Positions 54,953 through 64,000 are shown, counted from the stretch's first letter. The stretch: 64,000 bases of DNA from Brevibacterium atlanticum (GCF_011617245.1 NZ_CP050152.1:3090503-3154502), one strand, 5' to 3'. Translations and numbers: made by a program. The notes: generated by a model not told the origin, from the sequence alone.

Positions 54953-55873
54953 TCAGTCCCAGCTGCCGATGGCCCTCTCGGCGTTGGCCCACACGGCTGA
55001 GCAGAGTTCGTCTTCGCTCATGTCGCGCACCTCGGCGAGCTTCCGCGCGGTGATCGCGGTGAGGTACGGCCCGCCCGGCTTCCCGCGGTGCGGGTGTGGG
55101 GTGAGGAACGGTGCGTCGGTCTCGGTCAGCAGCAGCTCGAGCGGTGCGGCGGCTGCAGCTCGGCGCAGCTCATCGGCGTTCTTGAACGTGAGGTTGCCGG
55201 CGAAGGACATGTAATAGCCTTCTGTCGCGCATTCCCTGGCCATCGCTTCGTCGCCGGAGAAGCAGTGGAAGATCGTGACCTCGGGAGCGCCTTCCTCTTT
55301 GAGGATGCGCAGCACATCAGCGTGTGCTTCGCGGTCGTGGATCTGCAGGGCGCGTCCGGTGCGCTTGGCGATCTCGATGTGGGCGCGGAAGGAGCGCTGC
55401 TGTTCGGCGACTCCCTCTTCTCCCGTGCGGAAGTAGTCGAGGCCGGTCTCCCCCACCACACGCATGCGATCATGCGAGGTCACGAGAGTCTCGATCTCGT
55501 CCAGAGCATCGTCGAGCAGACCACGCTCGGCCAGCCGCGGAGCTTCGTTCGGGTGCAGGGCCGCACCACCGAGCATCCACGTCCGGCCGGCCGCATACTG
55601 CGATGCCACGAGCTCGGTCGTCCACCGGGCTGCCGGGAGGTCGCAGCCGATCTGGACGATGCGACGGACCCCCGCCTCGGCGGCGGTGTCGTGGAAGAAG
55701 TCGAGCGAGGGGAACTCCTCGTCCTCGTTCGGGGTCACCTCGGGTTCGGGCTCACCGGCCCCCAGCGGCAGCCGCACTCCGGTGCAGATGTCGAGGTGGG
55801 TGTGGGTGTCGACGACGGGGTGGGCGAGCGGTTCGGGCACCGGTGGATAGGTTCCGGCGGCGCGCGAGGCCAT
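54953..55873 (-). CDS. TatD-family metal-dependent hydrolase (DNase)
   Basis: The 306-residue amidohydrolase-fold protein has the metal motif PVVDTHTHLDI, the Glu in VVGETGLDYFR, the histidines in ALQIHDREAHAD and IFHCFSGD, and the aspartate in LLTETDAPFL. Family members are 3'-to-5' DNases or RNases involved in DNA repair or RNA surveillance. A divergent insert rich in Glu/Pro (about 35-55) is present. Its ATG shares one base with the metG stop, an arrangement common in actinobacteria. Confidence 0.92.
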   Translation of the reverse strand: MASRAAGTYPPVPEPLAHPVVDTHTHLDICTGVRLPLGAGEPEPEVTPNEDEEFPSLDFFHDTAAEAGVRRIVQIGCDLPAARWTTELVASQYAAGRTWMLGGAALHPNEAPRLAERGLLDDALDEIETLVTSHDRMRVVGETGLDYFRTGEEGVAEQQRSFRAHIEIAKRTGRALQIHDREAHADVLRILKEEGAPEVTIFHCFSGDEAMARECATEGYYMSFAGNLTFKNADELRRAAAAAPLELLLTETDAPFLTPHPHRGKPGGPYLTAITARKLAEVRDMSEDELCSAVWANAERAIGSWD

Positions 55874-57468
55874 TACTCGGTCTCCTCCACGAACTTCGGG
55901 AACACGGGTTCGGGCTTCGGCAGGGGTGTGCCCGGCTCGAGCGGGAACTCGACGGCGGCGAAGGACCGGGGATCCGCCTCGGCGCCGGACCCGGATTCGG
56001 TCGCAGTCGGCAGAACCTTCGCTCCGGCCTCACCAGCGCCTGCGGGTACGCCGAGGAGGTCGAGGATCTTGCCGGCGGATTCGGGCATGACGGGCTGGAT
56101 GAGGATCGAGATGATGCGCACGACCTCGATCGTCACCCACAGCACGGTGGCCATGCGCTCGGGATCGGTCTTCTTCAGCTTCCACGGCTCCTGCGCGGAG
56201 AAGTAGCGGTTGGCCTCGGAGAGCACCTTCCAGCAAGCCTCGACGTAGAGGTGGAGGGCCTGGGTGTCGACATGGCGGCGGGCGGTGTCGGGCACGGCCC
56301 GGGCGACTGCGAGTAGGGCCTCGTCCGCCTCGGTGAGCTCACCGGGCTGCGGCACCTGGGCGTCGCAGTTCTTCGCGATCATCGACAGGGACCGCTGGGC
56401 GAGGTTGCCGTACTCGTTGGCCAGATCCGAGTTCTTCCGGGTGATGATCGAGTCCTTCGTGTAGGACCCGTCCTGGCCGTAGGAGAACTCGCGGAAGAGG
56501 AAGAAGCGCAGCGTGTCCAGGCCGAAGGCGTCGACGAGGTCGAGCGGGTCGACGACATTGCCGACGGACTTCGACATCTTCTCTCCGGAGTTGAAGAGGA
56601 AGCCGTGGGCGTGGACGCGCTTGGGCAGGTCGATGCCGGCGCTCATGAGGAACGCGGGCCAGTAGACGCTGTGGAAGCGGATGATGTCCTTGCCGATGAT
56701 GTGAACGTCGGCGGGCCACCACTTGCTCAGACGTTCCTGGTCATCGGGGTAACCGGCGGCGGTGAGGTAGTTCGTCAGAGCGTCGATCCACACGTACATC
56801 ACGTGCTTCTCGTTGCCGGGCACGGGAACTCCCCAGTCGAAGGTAGTGCGGGAGACTGAGAGGTCCTTGAGGCCGGAGGCGACGAAGGACGCGATCTCGT
56901 TGCGGCGGGAATCGGGACCGATGAACTCGGGATGGGTCTTGTACAGCTCGAGCAGCTTGTCCTGGTACTTCGAGAGACGGAAGAAGTAGGACTCCTCTTC
57001 CGTCCAGGTCACCTCGGTGCGGGTCTCCTTGGACAGGCGCACGCCGTCGACGACCTCGGTCTCGTCGTCGGTGTAGAAGGCCTCGTCACGGACCGAATAC
57101 CAACCGGAGTACGTGTCGAGGTAGATGTCGCCAGCCTCTTCGAGCTTGCGCCAGATGGCCTTCGACGCCGCGTAGTGGTCTTCGTCCGTGGTGCGGATGA
57201 ACCGGTCGAAGGTCGAGCCGAGGGCGAGCTGGGTGTCGCGGAAGTTCTTCGCGTTGTCGTCGGCGAGTTCCTTGGGCGTGATGCCGAGCTTGTTCGCGGC
57301 CTGCAGCATCTTCAGCCCGTGCTCATCGGTGCCGGTTGCGAAGAAGACCTCGTGATTGTCCAGTCGCTTGAACCGGGCGATCGTGTCGGCCGCAATGTAC
57401 TCATAGGCATGCCCGATGTGAATGGCCCCATTGGGGTAGGCAATCGCTGTCGTCAAGTAGTAACCCAT
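55873..57468 (-). CDS. metG: Methionyl-tRNA synthetase
   Basis: The enzyme charges tRNA-Met. The 531-residue product has the HIGH-type motif [18 protein letters not shown], the class I KMSKS motif in [14 protein letters not shown] and an anticodon-binding helical C-terminus. A Gly/Ala/Pro-rich tail replaces the C-terminal dimerisation domain found in some species. It is the first gene of metG-tatD. Confidence 0.96.
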   Translation of the reverse strand: MGYYLTTAIAYPNGAIHIGHAYEYIAADTIARFKRLDNHEVFFATGTDEHGLKMLQAANKLGITPKELADDNAKNFRDTQLALGSTFDRFIRTTDEDHYAASKAIWRKLEEAGDIYLDTYSGWYSVRDEAFYTDDETEVVDGVRLSKETRTEVTWTEEESYFFRLSKYQDKLLELYKTHPEFIGPDSRRNEIASFVASGLKDLSVSRTTFDWGVPVPGNEKHVMYVWIDALTNYLTAAGYPDDQERLSKWWPADVHIIGKDIIRFHSVYWPAFLMSAGIDLPKRVHAHGFLFNSGEKMSKSVGNVVDPLDLVDAFGLDTLRFFLFREFSYGQDGSYTKDSIITRKNSDLANEYGNLAQRSLSMIAKNCDAQVPQPGELTEADEALLAVARAVPDTARRHVDTQALHLYVEACWKVLSEANRYFSAQEPWKLKKTDPERMATVLWVTIEVVRIISILIQPVMPESAGKILDLLGVPAGAGEAGAKVLPTATESGSGAEADPRSFAAVEFPLEPGTPLPKPEPVFPKFVEETE

Positions 57469-58002
57469 AGGTCACTCAGTCTAAGGGACGTGCGGTTGCG
57501 GGCGTGCACGGGTCCGCGGTGTGGGGCCGCCGGCGGCGGCTGTGGGAGGGGCCTGTGGGAGGTGGGCGGTACGGGCGGGGGTGTGGAGCCGTTGCCGCGG
57601 AACCCACGGCATTCGGCACGGTCTGCGCTGAGCACCCCAGTTCTGGAAGCGGGCCTCTTGCATTCAGCGTACCGATGGTGACTGAACGTCTCCTTTCTGC
57701 GCAGAAAGCGCAACTCGCACGGACTCAGCCCGCTGATCCTCGGATTCGGCACACCCTTCTCCGAAAGACTCACCGAAAAACGTGAGTATTTCGGAGAGAT
57801 GTGTCCCTCGCAAGCAACCATCTCGCCGTTCACCCCAAATCCGCAGTGGTCGGTCGCCTGTTGCAGATCACCCGTTGCCGTCGGCCTGCCTGTCGCTTCA
57901 CCGATTCCCCGGTCCGCTGTAGCAGCGTCGCACCGCTCCGCCGCAGCGTCGCACGCACTCCACCGCACTACTATTCCGCCGACCCGCAGGCACCAGTCGG
58001 GT
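57469..58002. other. Intergenic region upstream of metG
   Basis: No gene is supported in these 534 bp. The region holds the metG promoter area (GC-rich, no clear promoter seen) and a copy of the dispersed hairpin repeat at 57750-57805. Confidence 0.6.
57750..57805 (-). repeat. Copy 3 of the dispersed hairpin repeat (minus orientation)
   Basis: CACACCCTTCTCCGAAAGAC and TCAC, loop CGAAAAAC, GTGAGTATTTCGGAGAG form a near-perfect hairpin of about 56 bp; the inner 13 bp pair with one mismatch. Read on the minus strand its loop is GTTTTTCG, matching the plus-strand loop GTTCTTCG of the copy at 59269. The two copies face each other around the gene at 58003-59085. Confidence 0.8.
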
Positions 58003-59085
58003 TCATCGCAGAGTCGGGTTCCTTCTGTACTGAAGAAGTTGCGGAGCTTGACCGAACAGCTTCGTCCCAAAACGCTTCAGGTTGAGCACATCGCTGAAAT
58101 TCATGTGAACGATTCGGAACCCCATATTCATCAGCTCGTTCTGCTGTCGCCCTTCATGTTTGAGCCTGGCGGCGCCGGCATCGGCATACTTCTGATCGCC
58201 GTCGAAGGCCAACACCGTCTTCGTCGGCACGTGCAGAAAGTCGAGCCGCGCCAGGATCGAGCCGTCGAGACCGACGTTCCATTGCTGCGTGAAGTCATGC
58301 AGACCCAACTGATGCAGGGCGAACGAAGTACGGCTTTCGGCGTAGTTCTCCGAGAGGGGGCTGATGACTGAAAGGATCGACAGTGCCCGCACCTTGCCGC
58401 GGCTGAGACGGTGGGCGGCCGGAACGAAGTCGCGCTCGACGATCTCCCGCCCGATACTGTGCATCCGCCGAGGATCTTTCATTCCGAGCGTGCGGTTTCC
58501 CGTCTCTCGTTCGACTTGCGCACGCAGTCCTCCCTCCAGTGCAGCCATACCGTCCGCCGGGCTCAGCTCAGCAATCAGGTCAAGTCCCGTTTTTACGTGT
58601 GTGAAGCACCTGAGGCCGTGGACAATGCACAGATCGTCCGCGCTGAATCTGCGCCGTCGGCGGATGATCTCAACGCTTGCCGAGCACGCAGACGGGTGGA
58701 CAACGGTGATCGGCAGCAGATCCTGGGAGAAGAGCGGCAAGTCGTGGACGAGAGCGGCCGATACTCCGCTGAGAACGTCGTCTGACCTGAAGTGGCGATA
58801 GTGCACAATGCTCAGGCGAGCCAGGTGCTCGCGGAAACGGAAGTCGTTGGCTCTGTCCCGCGGCGTTGTCGTTCGAAAATACTCGGTCCAGTCTTCGTCG
58901 GTGATCAAGACCGAAGCCGACTGATGCTTTCGTTTCGAGCAGGCACTCACGATCGAATAGTTCCCACGAGTCAGTTTCAGCATGCAGCAATCGACTGCGT
59001 CGGCAATGACATCATGAGACATTCCCATCGACCTCAACGTCTGATAGTCGACGACGTTGTACTTATCCAGGTAATCAAGGGTCAT
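58003..59085 (-). CDS. AbiEi-like HTH and DUF559/Vsr-like nuclease-fold protein
   Basis: The 360-residue product has an N-terminal helix-turn-helix of the AbiEi antitoxin kind (YQTLRSMGMSHDVIADAVDC, then KLTRGNYSIV). It ends in a PD-(D/E)XK-like segment (LDFLHVPTKTVLAFDGDQKY, then GFRIVHMNF) related to DUF559 and very short patch repair endonucleases. Both are inferred from sequence pattern. Such proteins are common, often multi-copy, in actinobacteria and their role is unclear; defence or DNA repair is possible. No partner toxin gene is adjacent. The gene is alone and bracketed by two inverted copies of a hairpin repeat. Confidence 0.65.
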   Translation of the reverse strand: MTLDYLDKYNVVDYQTLRSMGMSHDVIADAVDCCMLKLTRGNYSIVSACSKRKHQSASVLITDEDWTEYFRTTTPRDRANDFRFREHLARLSIVHYRHFRSDDVLSGVSAALVHDLPLFSQDLLPITVVHPSACSASVEIIRRRRRFSADDLCIVHGLRCFTHVKTGLDLIAELSPADGMAALEGGLRAQVERETGNRTLGMKDPRRMHSIGREIVERDFVPAAHRLSRGKVRALSILSVISPLSENYAESRTSFALHQLGLHDFTQQWNVGLDGSILARLDFLHVPTKTVLAFDGDQKYADAGAARLKHEGRQQNELMNMGFRIVHMNFSDVLNLKRFGTKLFGQAPQLLQYRRNPTLR

Positions 59086-59482
59086 GCTCCTGAGAATGCC
59101 GATGCGCGGGGAACAATGTCATTGGCCGATCTACGGCCTGTGGATAGCATCTAGCCATCAACAACGCTGAACGCCTGAGTCATTCACCATGTGCACACAA
59201 GTCGAACGCTGCTACTCTCCCGCAACCCGCGCAATCCCGCGGCGAGCACGTTTGCACGCCACCTCCGCCACACGCTGCTCCGAAGTACTCACGTTCTTCG
59301 GTGAGTACCTCGGAGAAAGGTGTGCCGAACTTTTCAACAGACTTTGAGTCGAAGTGGACCCTGAGTGCACCGCACGCTCACGCGCCTGGGATCCGCCCGC
59401 GAGAGCGTCACGCGCGGCTCATTCTCGGTGAAGAGGGCGTCACTCGCAGCTCACCCACAGCCAGCCACACGCCCAGCGGGCC
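59086..59482. other. Intergenic region between AbiEi-like gene and rsmI
   Basis: No gene is supported in this 397-bp stretch. It contains one hairpin repeat copy (59269-59324) and a 17-bp direct repeat, GCGTCACGCGCGGCTCA near 59406 and a two-mismatch copy near 59438. Confidence 0.6.
59269..59324 (+). repeat. Copy 2 of the dispersed hairpin repeat
   Basis: CACACGCTGCTCCGAA, GTACTCAC, loop GTTCTTCG, GTGAGTAC, CTCGGAGAAAGGTGTG. The central 8-bp stem with 8-nt loop (59285-59308) is perfect. The sequence 59286-59329 matches the complement of 57745-57788 at 39 of 44 positions. Confidence 0.85.
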
Positions 59483-60445
59483 TCACTCGCGGTGGAGCCA
59501 GGCCTCGTAGACGTCTCGTTTCGACAGTCCGAAACTCTTCGCCACCTGTCCGGCGGCTTCCTTCGCCCGCATGCCGGAATCGACCAGAGCGCTGACCTCG
59601 CCGAGGTGGTCCTCCGGTGCCGTCTCGACCTCGGTGGCGCCGGCGAGCACCAGGGTGAGTTCCCCACGCAAGCCGTCTGCGGCGAGTTCCCGCAGGGATC
59701 CGACGGTCCCACGCAGGGTCTCCTCGTAGGTCTTCGTGAGTTCGCGGCTGATACTCATGGGCCGGTCGTCGCCGATGACCTCGGCGAAGTCGTCCATTGC
59801 GTCGACGATGCGGTGGGGGCTTTCGAAGAAGACCATCGTCCGCTTCTCGGCCTTGAGTTCCTCGAGCAGTGACTTTCTCTGCCCGGACTTCCGAGGCAGG
59901 AACCCTTCGAAGCTGAAGCGGTCACTCGGCAGCCCGGAGACCGCCAAGGCCATGAGCACCGCGGACGGGCCAGGGGTCGACGAGATGGCCAGCCCCGCCT
60001 CGGCGCAGGCCTTGACCACGCGATAACCGGGATCGGAGACGGCGGGCATTCCCGCGTCGGAGAGCAGAACCACGGTCTCACCTGCGGCGATGAGGTCGAC
60101 GAGTTCGGGCGCGCGATGCCCCTCGTTGTGGTCGAAGACGCTGATGACGCGGTTCGTGTGGGTGAGGTTCAGCCGTTGAGCCAGGGAGAGGAACCGGCGC
60201 GTGTCCTCGGCGGCGATGACATCGGCGGTTTCGATGGCCTGCCTCATCCGCGGACTCGCATCGCCGAGGTTGCCGATCGGAGTCCCGACGAGGATGAGTC
60301 GACCGCCTGTGAGGTCGGGTCGGTGTTCGCTCAGGTCGGCGCAGGGCTCGCCGAGGTCGGATTCGTGCTCGGCAGTGTCACGACCGGGCTCGGAGGTATC
60401 GGAGTCGCCGGCGAGAGGCTCAGAAATACCGGGCTCCTGCGTCAC
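59483..60445 (-). CDS. rsmI: 16S rRNA (cytidine1402-2'-O)-methyltransferase
   Basis: RsmI 2'-O-methylates C1402 of 16S rRNA with AdoMet. The body shows LVGTPIGNLGDASPRMRQAI, DVIAAEDTRRFL, VVLLSDAGMPAVSDPGYRVV and VFFESPHRIVDAM. An acidic, Ser/Glu-rich stretch of about 45 residues precedes the domain. I placed the start at the GTG at 60445, just past the stop of the DUF4190 gene, although no ribosome-binding site is evident. The frame is open further upstream without similarity. Adjacent pmt on the opposite side is a usual actinobacterial neighbour. Confidence 0.93.
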   Translation of the reverse strand: MTQEPGISEPLAGDSDTSEPGRDTAEHESDLGEPCADLSEHRPDLTGGRLILVGTPIGNLGDASPRMRQAIETADVIAAEDTRRFLSLAQRLNLTHTNRVISVFDHNEGHRAPELVDLIAAGETVVLLSDAGMPAVSDPGYRVVKACAEAGLAISSTPGPSAVLMALAVSGLPSDRFSFEGFLPRKSGQRKSLLEELKAEKRTMVFFESPHRIVDAMDDFAEVIGDDRPMSISRELTKTYEETLRGTVGSLRELAADGLRGELTLVLAGATEVETAPEDHLGEVSALVDSGMRAKEAAGQVAKSFGLSKRDVYEAWLHRE

Positions 60446-60459
60446 GAATGGTTCTGAAC

Positions 60460-60894
60460 TCAACTGGCCGAGCCTGCGCCGACCATCGCCACACCGAAGA
60501 TGAGGACGAAGACTCCGACGTAGAGAACCCAGAAGAGGATCCACAGAGCGGTGCCGATATAACCGACCCACAGTGCCGCGAGCGCCATGCCGTCGCCGCG
60601 TTCTCCGCGTTCCCGGATCTGTCTGCGGGCGATGTGGCCCATGATGATTCCGGCGATCCCCGCGATGAAGAACGACGAGATGAACCCGAAGATCGAGACG
60701 CACATACCGACGATGGCCAGCACATTGTTCGGCGGCAGCGGCTGGTAGACGTAGCCGGGACCGCCGGCGTACTGCGTGTTGGCAGCGTAGGCCGCGTTGG
60801 AGCCGTAGGACTGTGCCCCGTAACCTCCGCCCGCGTTCGACTGAGGCTGCTGGTAGTACATGTCCGGATTGTTCCAGTTGTTCTGGCTGCTCAT
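60460..60894 (-). CDS. DUF4190-type membrane protein (paralogue 1)
   Basis: The 144-residue product has a Tyr/Gln/Asn/Gly-rich cytosolic start (YYQQPQSNAGGGYGAQSYGS). Two or three helices follow with the DUF4190 core GIIMGHIARRQIRERGERGD and GMALAALWVGYIG. The function of the family is unknown. It lies 14 bp before rsmI, so they may share a transcript. Two relatives follow upstream on the same strand. Confidence 0.8.
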   Translation of the reverse strand: MSSQNNWNNPDMYYQQPQSNAGGGYGAQSYGSNAAYAANTQYAGGPGYVYQPLPPNNVLAIVGMCVSIFGFISSFFIAGIAGIIMGHIARRQIRERGERGDGMALAALWVGYIGTALWILFWVLYVGVFVLIFGVAMVGAGSAS

Positions 60895-61039
60895 GGTGAG
60901 GTCTCCTTGTGTGTGCCTTCAACGGTACAGAGTCGTCGAATCCGGCAAAAGGTGGGGCGGTTACAGGTCTGTCACAGTTGTGGTGCGGTCAGGGGCAGTC
61001 GGGAGAGCACAGCGGCCCGGTCCTCGTCGCCAGGATTCG

Positions 61040-61531
61040 TCAGCTGACTGTTCCGCCTTCTGCTGCGATGCCGACTCCGATCATCACGGCGACGATACCG
61101 AAGTAGACGAGCCAGAAGCCGATCCAGAACAGCACGCTGAGGTAGCCCAACCACAGGCCGGCCACTGCCATTCCGTTTCCCTGCTCACCGCGCTTCTTGA
61201 TCTGCGAGCGGGCGACATGGCCGAAGATGATTCCGACGATGCCGAAGAAGAAGGCGGAAGAGACGAACGAGATGAGCGTGAGCACCAGCGAGACGATCGC
61301 CGCGGAATTCGTCGGAGCCACCTGCTGGTAGATGACGACCGGGGCCGCGTTGCCGTAGGTGACAGGTGTGTGCACCGGGGCCGGGTTGCCGTAGGTGGCG
61401 GGCATGTGCACAGGGGCCGGAACCACGGTAGCGCCAGCCGGCACCGAGGCGGCCGACACTGATCCGTTCGCTGCCGACGAACGGTTCGATCCGGTGTAGG
61501 TGCTGCCGATGGGCAGTTGGCGCGTATCCAT
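61040..61531 (-). CDS. DUF4190-type membrane protein (paralogue 2)
   Basis: The 163-residue product has an Ala/Pro/Val-rich start with repeats of PVHxPxTYGN, then helices with GIIFGHVARSQIKKRGEQGN and GMAVAGLWLGYLSVL. It is clearly related to the neighbours at 60460 and 61757. The gene stands 145 bp upstream of the first paralogue, so it may have its own promoter. Confidence 0.8.
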   Translation of the reverse strand: MDTRQLPIGSTYTGSNRSSAANGSVSAASVPAGATVVPAPVHMPATYGNPAPVHTPVTYGNAAPVVIYQQVAPTNSAAIVSLVLTLISFVSSAFFFGIVGIIFGHVARSQIKKRGEQGNGMAVAGLWLGYLSVLFWIGFWLVYFGIVAVMIGVGIAAEGGTVS

Positions 61532-61756
61532 GTCAGTCGCTCTCCGATAGCTCTAGCCGGTCTCAGGGAACCGAGTTCGCAGTTCCCGTTGTCTGCCACC
61601 AACGCTATCGATGTGCGGCGCGACCGAACTCCGAATCGTGTTGCAGTCCTGCACCACGGATGCCAAGGCCGGAATCTTCCGCGCCGAGGCGGGTCATCAC
61701 GTGTCCCACCACACCCCGTTGCCATGCGTGGCGAGTGCCGGATCAGTCAAAGACGC

Positions 61757-62467
61757 TCAGTGACCGCCCATCATGGCCAGGAAACCGATCCCGAAGATGC
61801 CGATTACGATGAGGATGCTCAGCAGTCCGAGACCGATGCTGACGTATCCGATGATCAGACCTGCGATGGCCTGTCCGCGTCCCTCCTCACCGGTGCGCTT
61901 GATCTGGCTCAGCCCGACGTGTCCGAAGATGATGGCGAGCACGGGTGCGATCCAGAGGAACATCGCGATGAAGCTGAATAGGTAGCCGATGAACGGGACG
62001 AGCGAGAGCACACCGCAGACGAACCCGCCGCCGACGCCGCCGATGCCCATCCACATCGACCACACAGCCATCTTGTTCGCCACAGGCCGGACGATCATCG
62101 GCTGCGCACCGTAGGTCATCGGCTGACTGTAGGAACCTTGCTGACTGTAGGCACTCTGCTGAGCGTAAGCGTCAGGCTGACTGTAGGCCCCTGACTGCCC
62201 GTACGAACCCTGATGGCCGTACCACCCGGAAGCACCCGGCTGGCTGTAGCCGCCCTGTCCGTAGCCTCCGCCCTGCCCATACGGCTGATTCTGCCCGAAA
62301 GGCTGACTCTGCCCATACTGCTGACCTTGCGAGTACGGCTGGCCCTGCCCATTCGCCTGACCCTGTGAATACTGTCCCGAACCGTTCTGGGGCTGGGACC
62401 CGTAGTTGTTGAATTGCTGCGAGCCGACCTGAGGCGGGTTCGGTCGGTAATCGGGGTTGTGAGACAC
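61757..62467 (-). CDS. DUF4190-type membrane protein (paralogue 3)
   Basis: The 236-residue product begins with about 120 residues of Gln/Gly/Tyr/Ser-rich repeats (QPYGQGG, GQSGAYSQPD, SYSQPMTYG) and continues with the membrane core, where IIFGHVGLSQIKRTGEEGRG and QAIAGLIIGYVSIG mark DUF4190. I chose the GTG at 62467 behind GGTGA; another GTG at 62476 is possible. The repeat-rich tail is longest in this copy and may form a disordered, phase-separating region. It is divergent from pmt. Confidence 0.8.
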   Translation of the reverse strand: MSHNPDYRPNPPQVGSQQFNNYGSQPQNGSGQYSQGQANGQGQPYSQGQQYGQSQPFGQNQPYGQGGGYGQGGYSQPGASGWYGHQGSYGQSGAYSQPDAYAQQSAYSQQGSYSQPMTYGAQPMIVRPVANKMAVWSMWMGIGGVGGGFVCGVLSLVPFIGYLFSFIAMFLWIAPVLAIIFGHVGLSQIKRTGEEGRGQAIAGLIIGYVSIGLGLLSILIVIGIFGIGFLAMMGGH

Positions 62468-62703
62468 GTGCTTCACCGTTCTGGCTCGGACTCTGGCTGT
62501 CTTCGACTACCCTAGTCGTCCGCGCCGGCGAATGCTCGCCGAGACCACAGTCCGTGCCGAACCTCATCCCCCACACCCCCTCCGAGTCCAGTTTCCGCGA
62601 GCGCTTCCCGCCGACGCCCACCCCGCACGCACCCCACATGCCACTACCTTCCCTGCGGGTCGTATGAGAGTCCGATCGCGCCCGCTCTCTAAACTGGATG
62701 ACG

Positions 62704-64000
62704 ATGACACACACCGCAGACTCTCCGACCGCCACGCGGCGCGTCGCCCCCACCCGGCGCATCGCCCGCGAACGCCTGGCGAGGCGACGCGAGAAGGTGC
62801 GCGCCGGAGCCGCTGCCATGCGGAGGCAGACCTTCCACGCCGGCATGTGGGCCACCCGCGCGCCACTGTGGATGTGGCCGGCCCTGCTCATCATCACCGG
62901 CATCGGCGCAGCCCTGCGCCTGTACCGCCTCGACTTCCCCCACCGTCTGATCTTCGACGAGACCTACTACGTCAAGGACGGGTACTCGGTCTTCACCTTC
63001 GGCTACGAACGCTCCTGGCCCGAGAACGCCGACGACTCCTTCAACGCCGGCGATCCCAGCGTCATCGAGCCCGACCCCGAATACGTCGTCCACCCGCCGC
63101 TGGGCAAATGGCTCATCGGCATCGGCATCCACCTCTTCGGCGCCGACGATTCCTTCGGCTGGCGCTTCTCCGTGGCGATCATCGGCACCCTGACGATCTT
63201 CCTCCTCGGCGTCATCGCCTGGAAGCTCTTCCGCTCGGCGTTCTTCGCCTGCGTCGCCGCCGGGCTGCTCGCCGTCGACGGTGAGCACTTCGTCCACTCC
63301 CGCACGAGCCTGCTCGACATCGTCCTCATGGCCTTCGTGCTCCTCGCCTTCTTCTTCATCGTGCTCGATCGCGAACAGGTGACCAAGCGCCTCGCCCGTT
63401 GGACGGCTTCGCCTGCGGCGTCCCCGCACAGCGATGCTCAGCGAACCGACCCCACACGCACCGACTCCCATCCCACCGATTCCCACCGCACCGATTCCAC
63501 CCTCGCCGAGGCGGCCCACCCCGAGACCCGCACCCGACGCAGGCGTCGGGCCAAGTCCGGGGACATGGTGAATTTCGGGCCCCGCCTCGGCGTGCGTCCC
63601 TGGGTGATCGCCGCGGGGATCAGCATCGGCCTGGCCATGGGTGTGAAGTGGTCGGGCCTCTATGCGGCCGCCGTGTTCGGGATCCTCCTGGTCGCCTGGG
63701 ACGTGCATTCGCGGTACAAGGCCGGAGTCGTGCATCCGTGGCTGGGCACACTGCTTCGCGATGCCGTCCCGTCGTTCCTCAAACTCGTGCCGGTCGCCTT
63801 CGTCACCTATCTGGTGTGCTGGACCGGCTGGATCCGGTCCGACAATGCGTGGGATCGGCACTGGGCGGCCGAGAACTTCGGCTGGTGGCAGTCGCTGCCG
63901 GACTGGCTGCAGTGGCTGCCGTCGCTGGCGCACTATCACTACACGGCGTATTCGTTCCACGTCGGCCTCGATTCCGAACACCCGTACATGTCGAATCCGT
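62704..64000 (+). CDS. Protein O-mannosyltransferase (Pmt), 3' end beyond the window
   Basis: The gene runs off the right edge; 432 codons are visible. The product is a GT39-family polytopic membrane protein that mannosylates exported proteins using polyprenyl phosphomannose. Visible motifs are the luminal catalytic LIFDETYYVKDGYSVFTFGY (Asp-Glu), YVVHPPLGKWLIGIGIHLFG and HFVHSRTSLLDIVLMAF. A Ser/Thr/His/Arg-rich hydrophilic loop of about 65 residues (240-300) is unusual. The ATG at 62704 gives a short basic N-terminus. It is divergent from the DUF4190 genes. Confidence 0.92.
   Translation, partial: MTHTADSPTATRRVAPTRRIARERLARRREKVRAGAAAMRRQTFHAGMWATRAPLWMWPALLIITGIGAALRLYRLDFPHRLIFDETYYVKDGYSVFTFGYERSWPENADDSFNAGDPSVIEPDPEYVVHPPLGKWLIGIGIHLFGADDSFGWRFSVAIIGTLTIFLLGVIAWKLFRSAFFACVAAGLLAVDGEHFVHSRTSLLDIVLMAFVLLAFFFIVLDREQVTKRLARWTASPAASPHSDAQRTDPTRTDSHPTDSHRTDSTLAEAAHPETRTRRRRRAKSGDMVNFGPRLGVRPWVIAAGISIGLAMGVKWSGLYAAAVFGILLVAWDVHSRYKAGVVHPWLGTLLRDAVPSFLKLVPVAFVTYLVCWTGWIRSDNAWDRHWAAENFGWWQSLPDWLQWLPSLAHYHYTAYSFHVGLDSEHPYMSNP

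Overview
The window reads as part of the chromosome of a high-GC Gram-positive actinomycete, most likely a Brevibacterium-like member of the Micrococcales. That genus-level call is inference. It rests on an actinobacterial GuaB3, an RpfB-type resuscitation factor, protein O-mannosyltransferase beside rsmI, an IdeR/DtxR-type iron box, CIRCE-controlled groES-groEL and a desferrioxamine-type siderophore operon. Nearly all genes are packed in short operons, often with 4-nt ATGA overlaps, and most are on the minus strand. No rRNA, tRNA, CRISPR array, transposase or integrase was found.

Layout. 0.2-3.7 kb: truA behind a LemA-like gene, a GT4 mannosyltransferase-like gene and an isochorismatase-fold gene lacking the usual cysteine. 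3.8-6.8 kb: an accessory island with a DUF3800-like gene, a truncated second copy of the 3' half of bioN, a remnant of a second DUF3800-like gene and small unknown genes. 6.8-9.1 kb: the biotin ECF transporter bioYMN with a BioQ-like operator. 9.2-13.6 kb: guaA, a DUF3817 protein, SURF1 and guaB3. 13.7-17.4 kb: a divergent LysR/LysE exporter pair and a TM-helix mechanosensitive-channel-type protein. 17.6-24.9 kb: panBC (minus) and nadA-nadB-nadC-nadS (plus). 25.0-29.1 kb: two small membrane ORFs and the thiamine salvage operon thiM-thiE-thiD-tenA under a TPP riboswitch. 29.2-33.7 kb: a xylose-type ABC importer with its LacI repressor and a perfect operator palindrome. 33.9-39.7 kb: desA-desB-desCD, with acyltransferase and NIS synthetase fused, under an iron box. 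40-43.5 kb: guaB, a FadR-type regulator and an RluA-family gene carrying a frameshift. 43.6-48.2 kb: a small unknown protein, a PlsC-like acyltransferase and a rifampicin-phosphotransferase-like PEP-synthase relative. 48.3-50.5 kb: an FtsX-type ABC exporter. 50.7-52.9 kb: groES-groEL. 53.4-57.5 kb: rpf, tatD and metG. 58.0-59.1 kb: an AbiEi/DUF559-type gene between two facing copies of a hairpin repeat. 59.5-64 kb: rsmI, three tandem DUF4190 proteins and the start of a protein mannosyltransferase.

Together the genes cover cofactor supply (biotin uptake, pantothenate, NAD, thiamine salvage), guanine nucleotide synthesis (guaA, guaB, guaB3), iron scavenging, sugar import, protein folding and cell-envelope glycosylation. 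The least explained parts are the bioN-linked island with its mosaic duplication, the dispersed 55-bp hairpin family that brackets the AbiEi/DUF559 gene, and the very frequent decamer GCCGAGGYGG.
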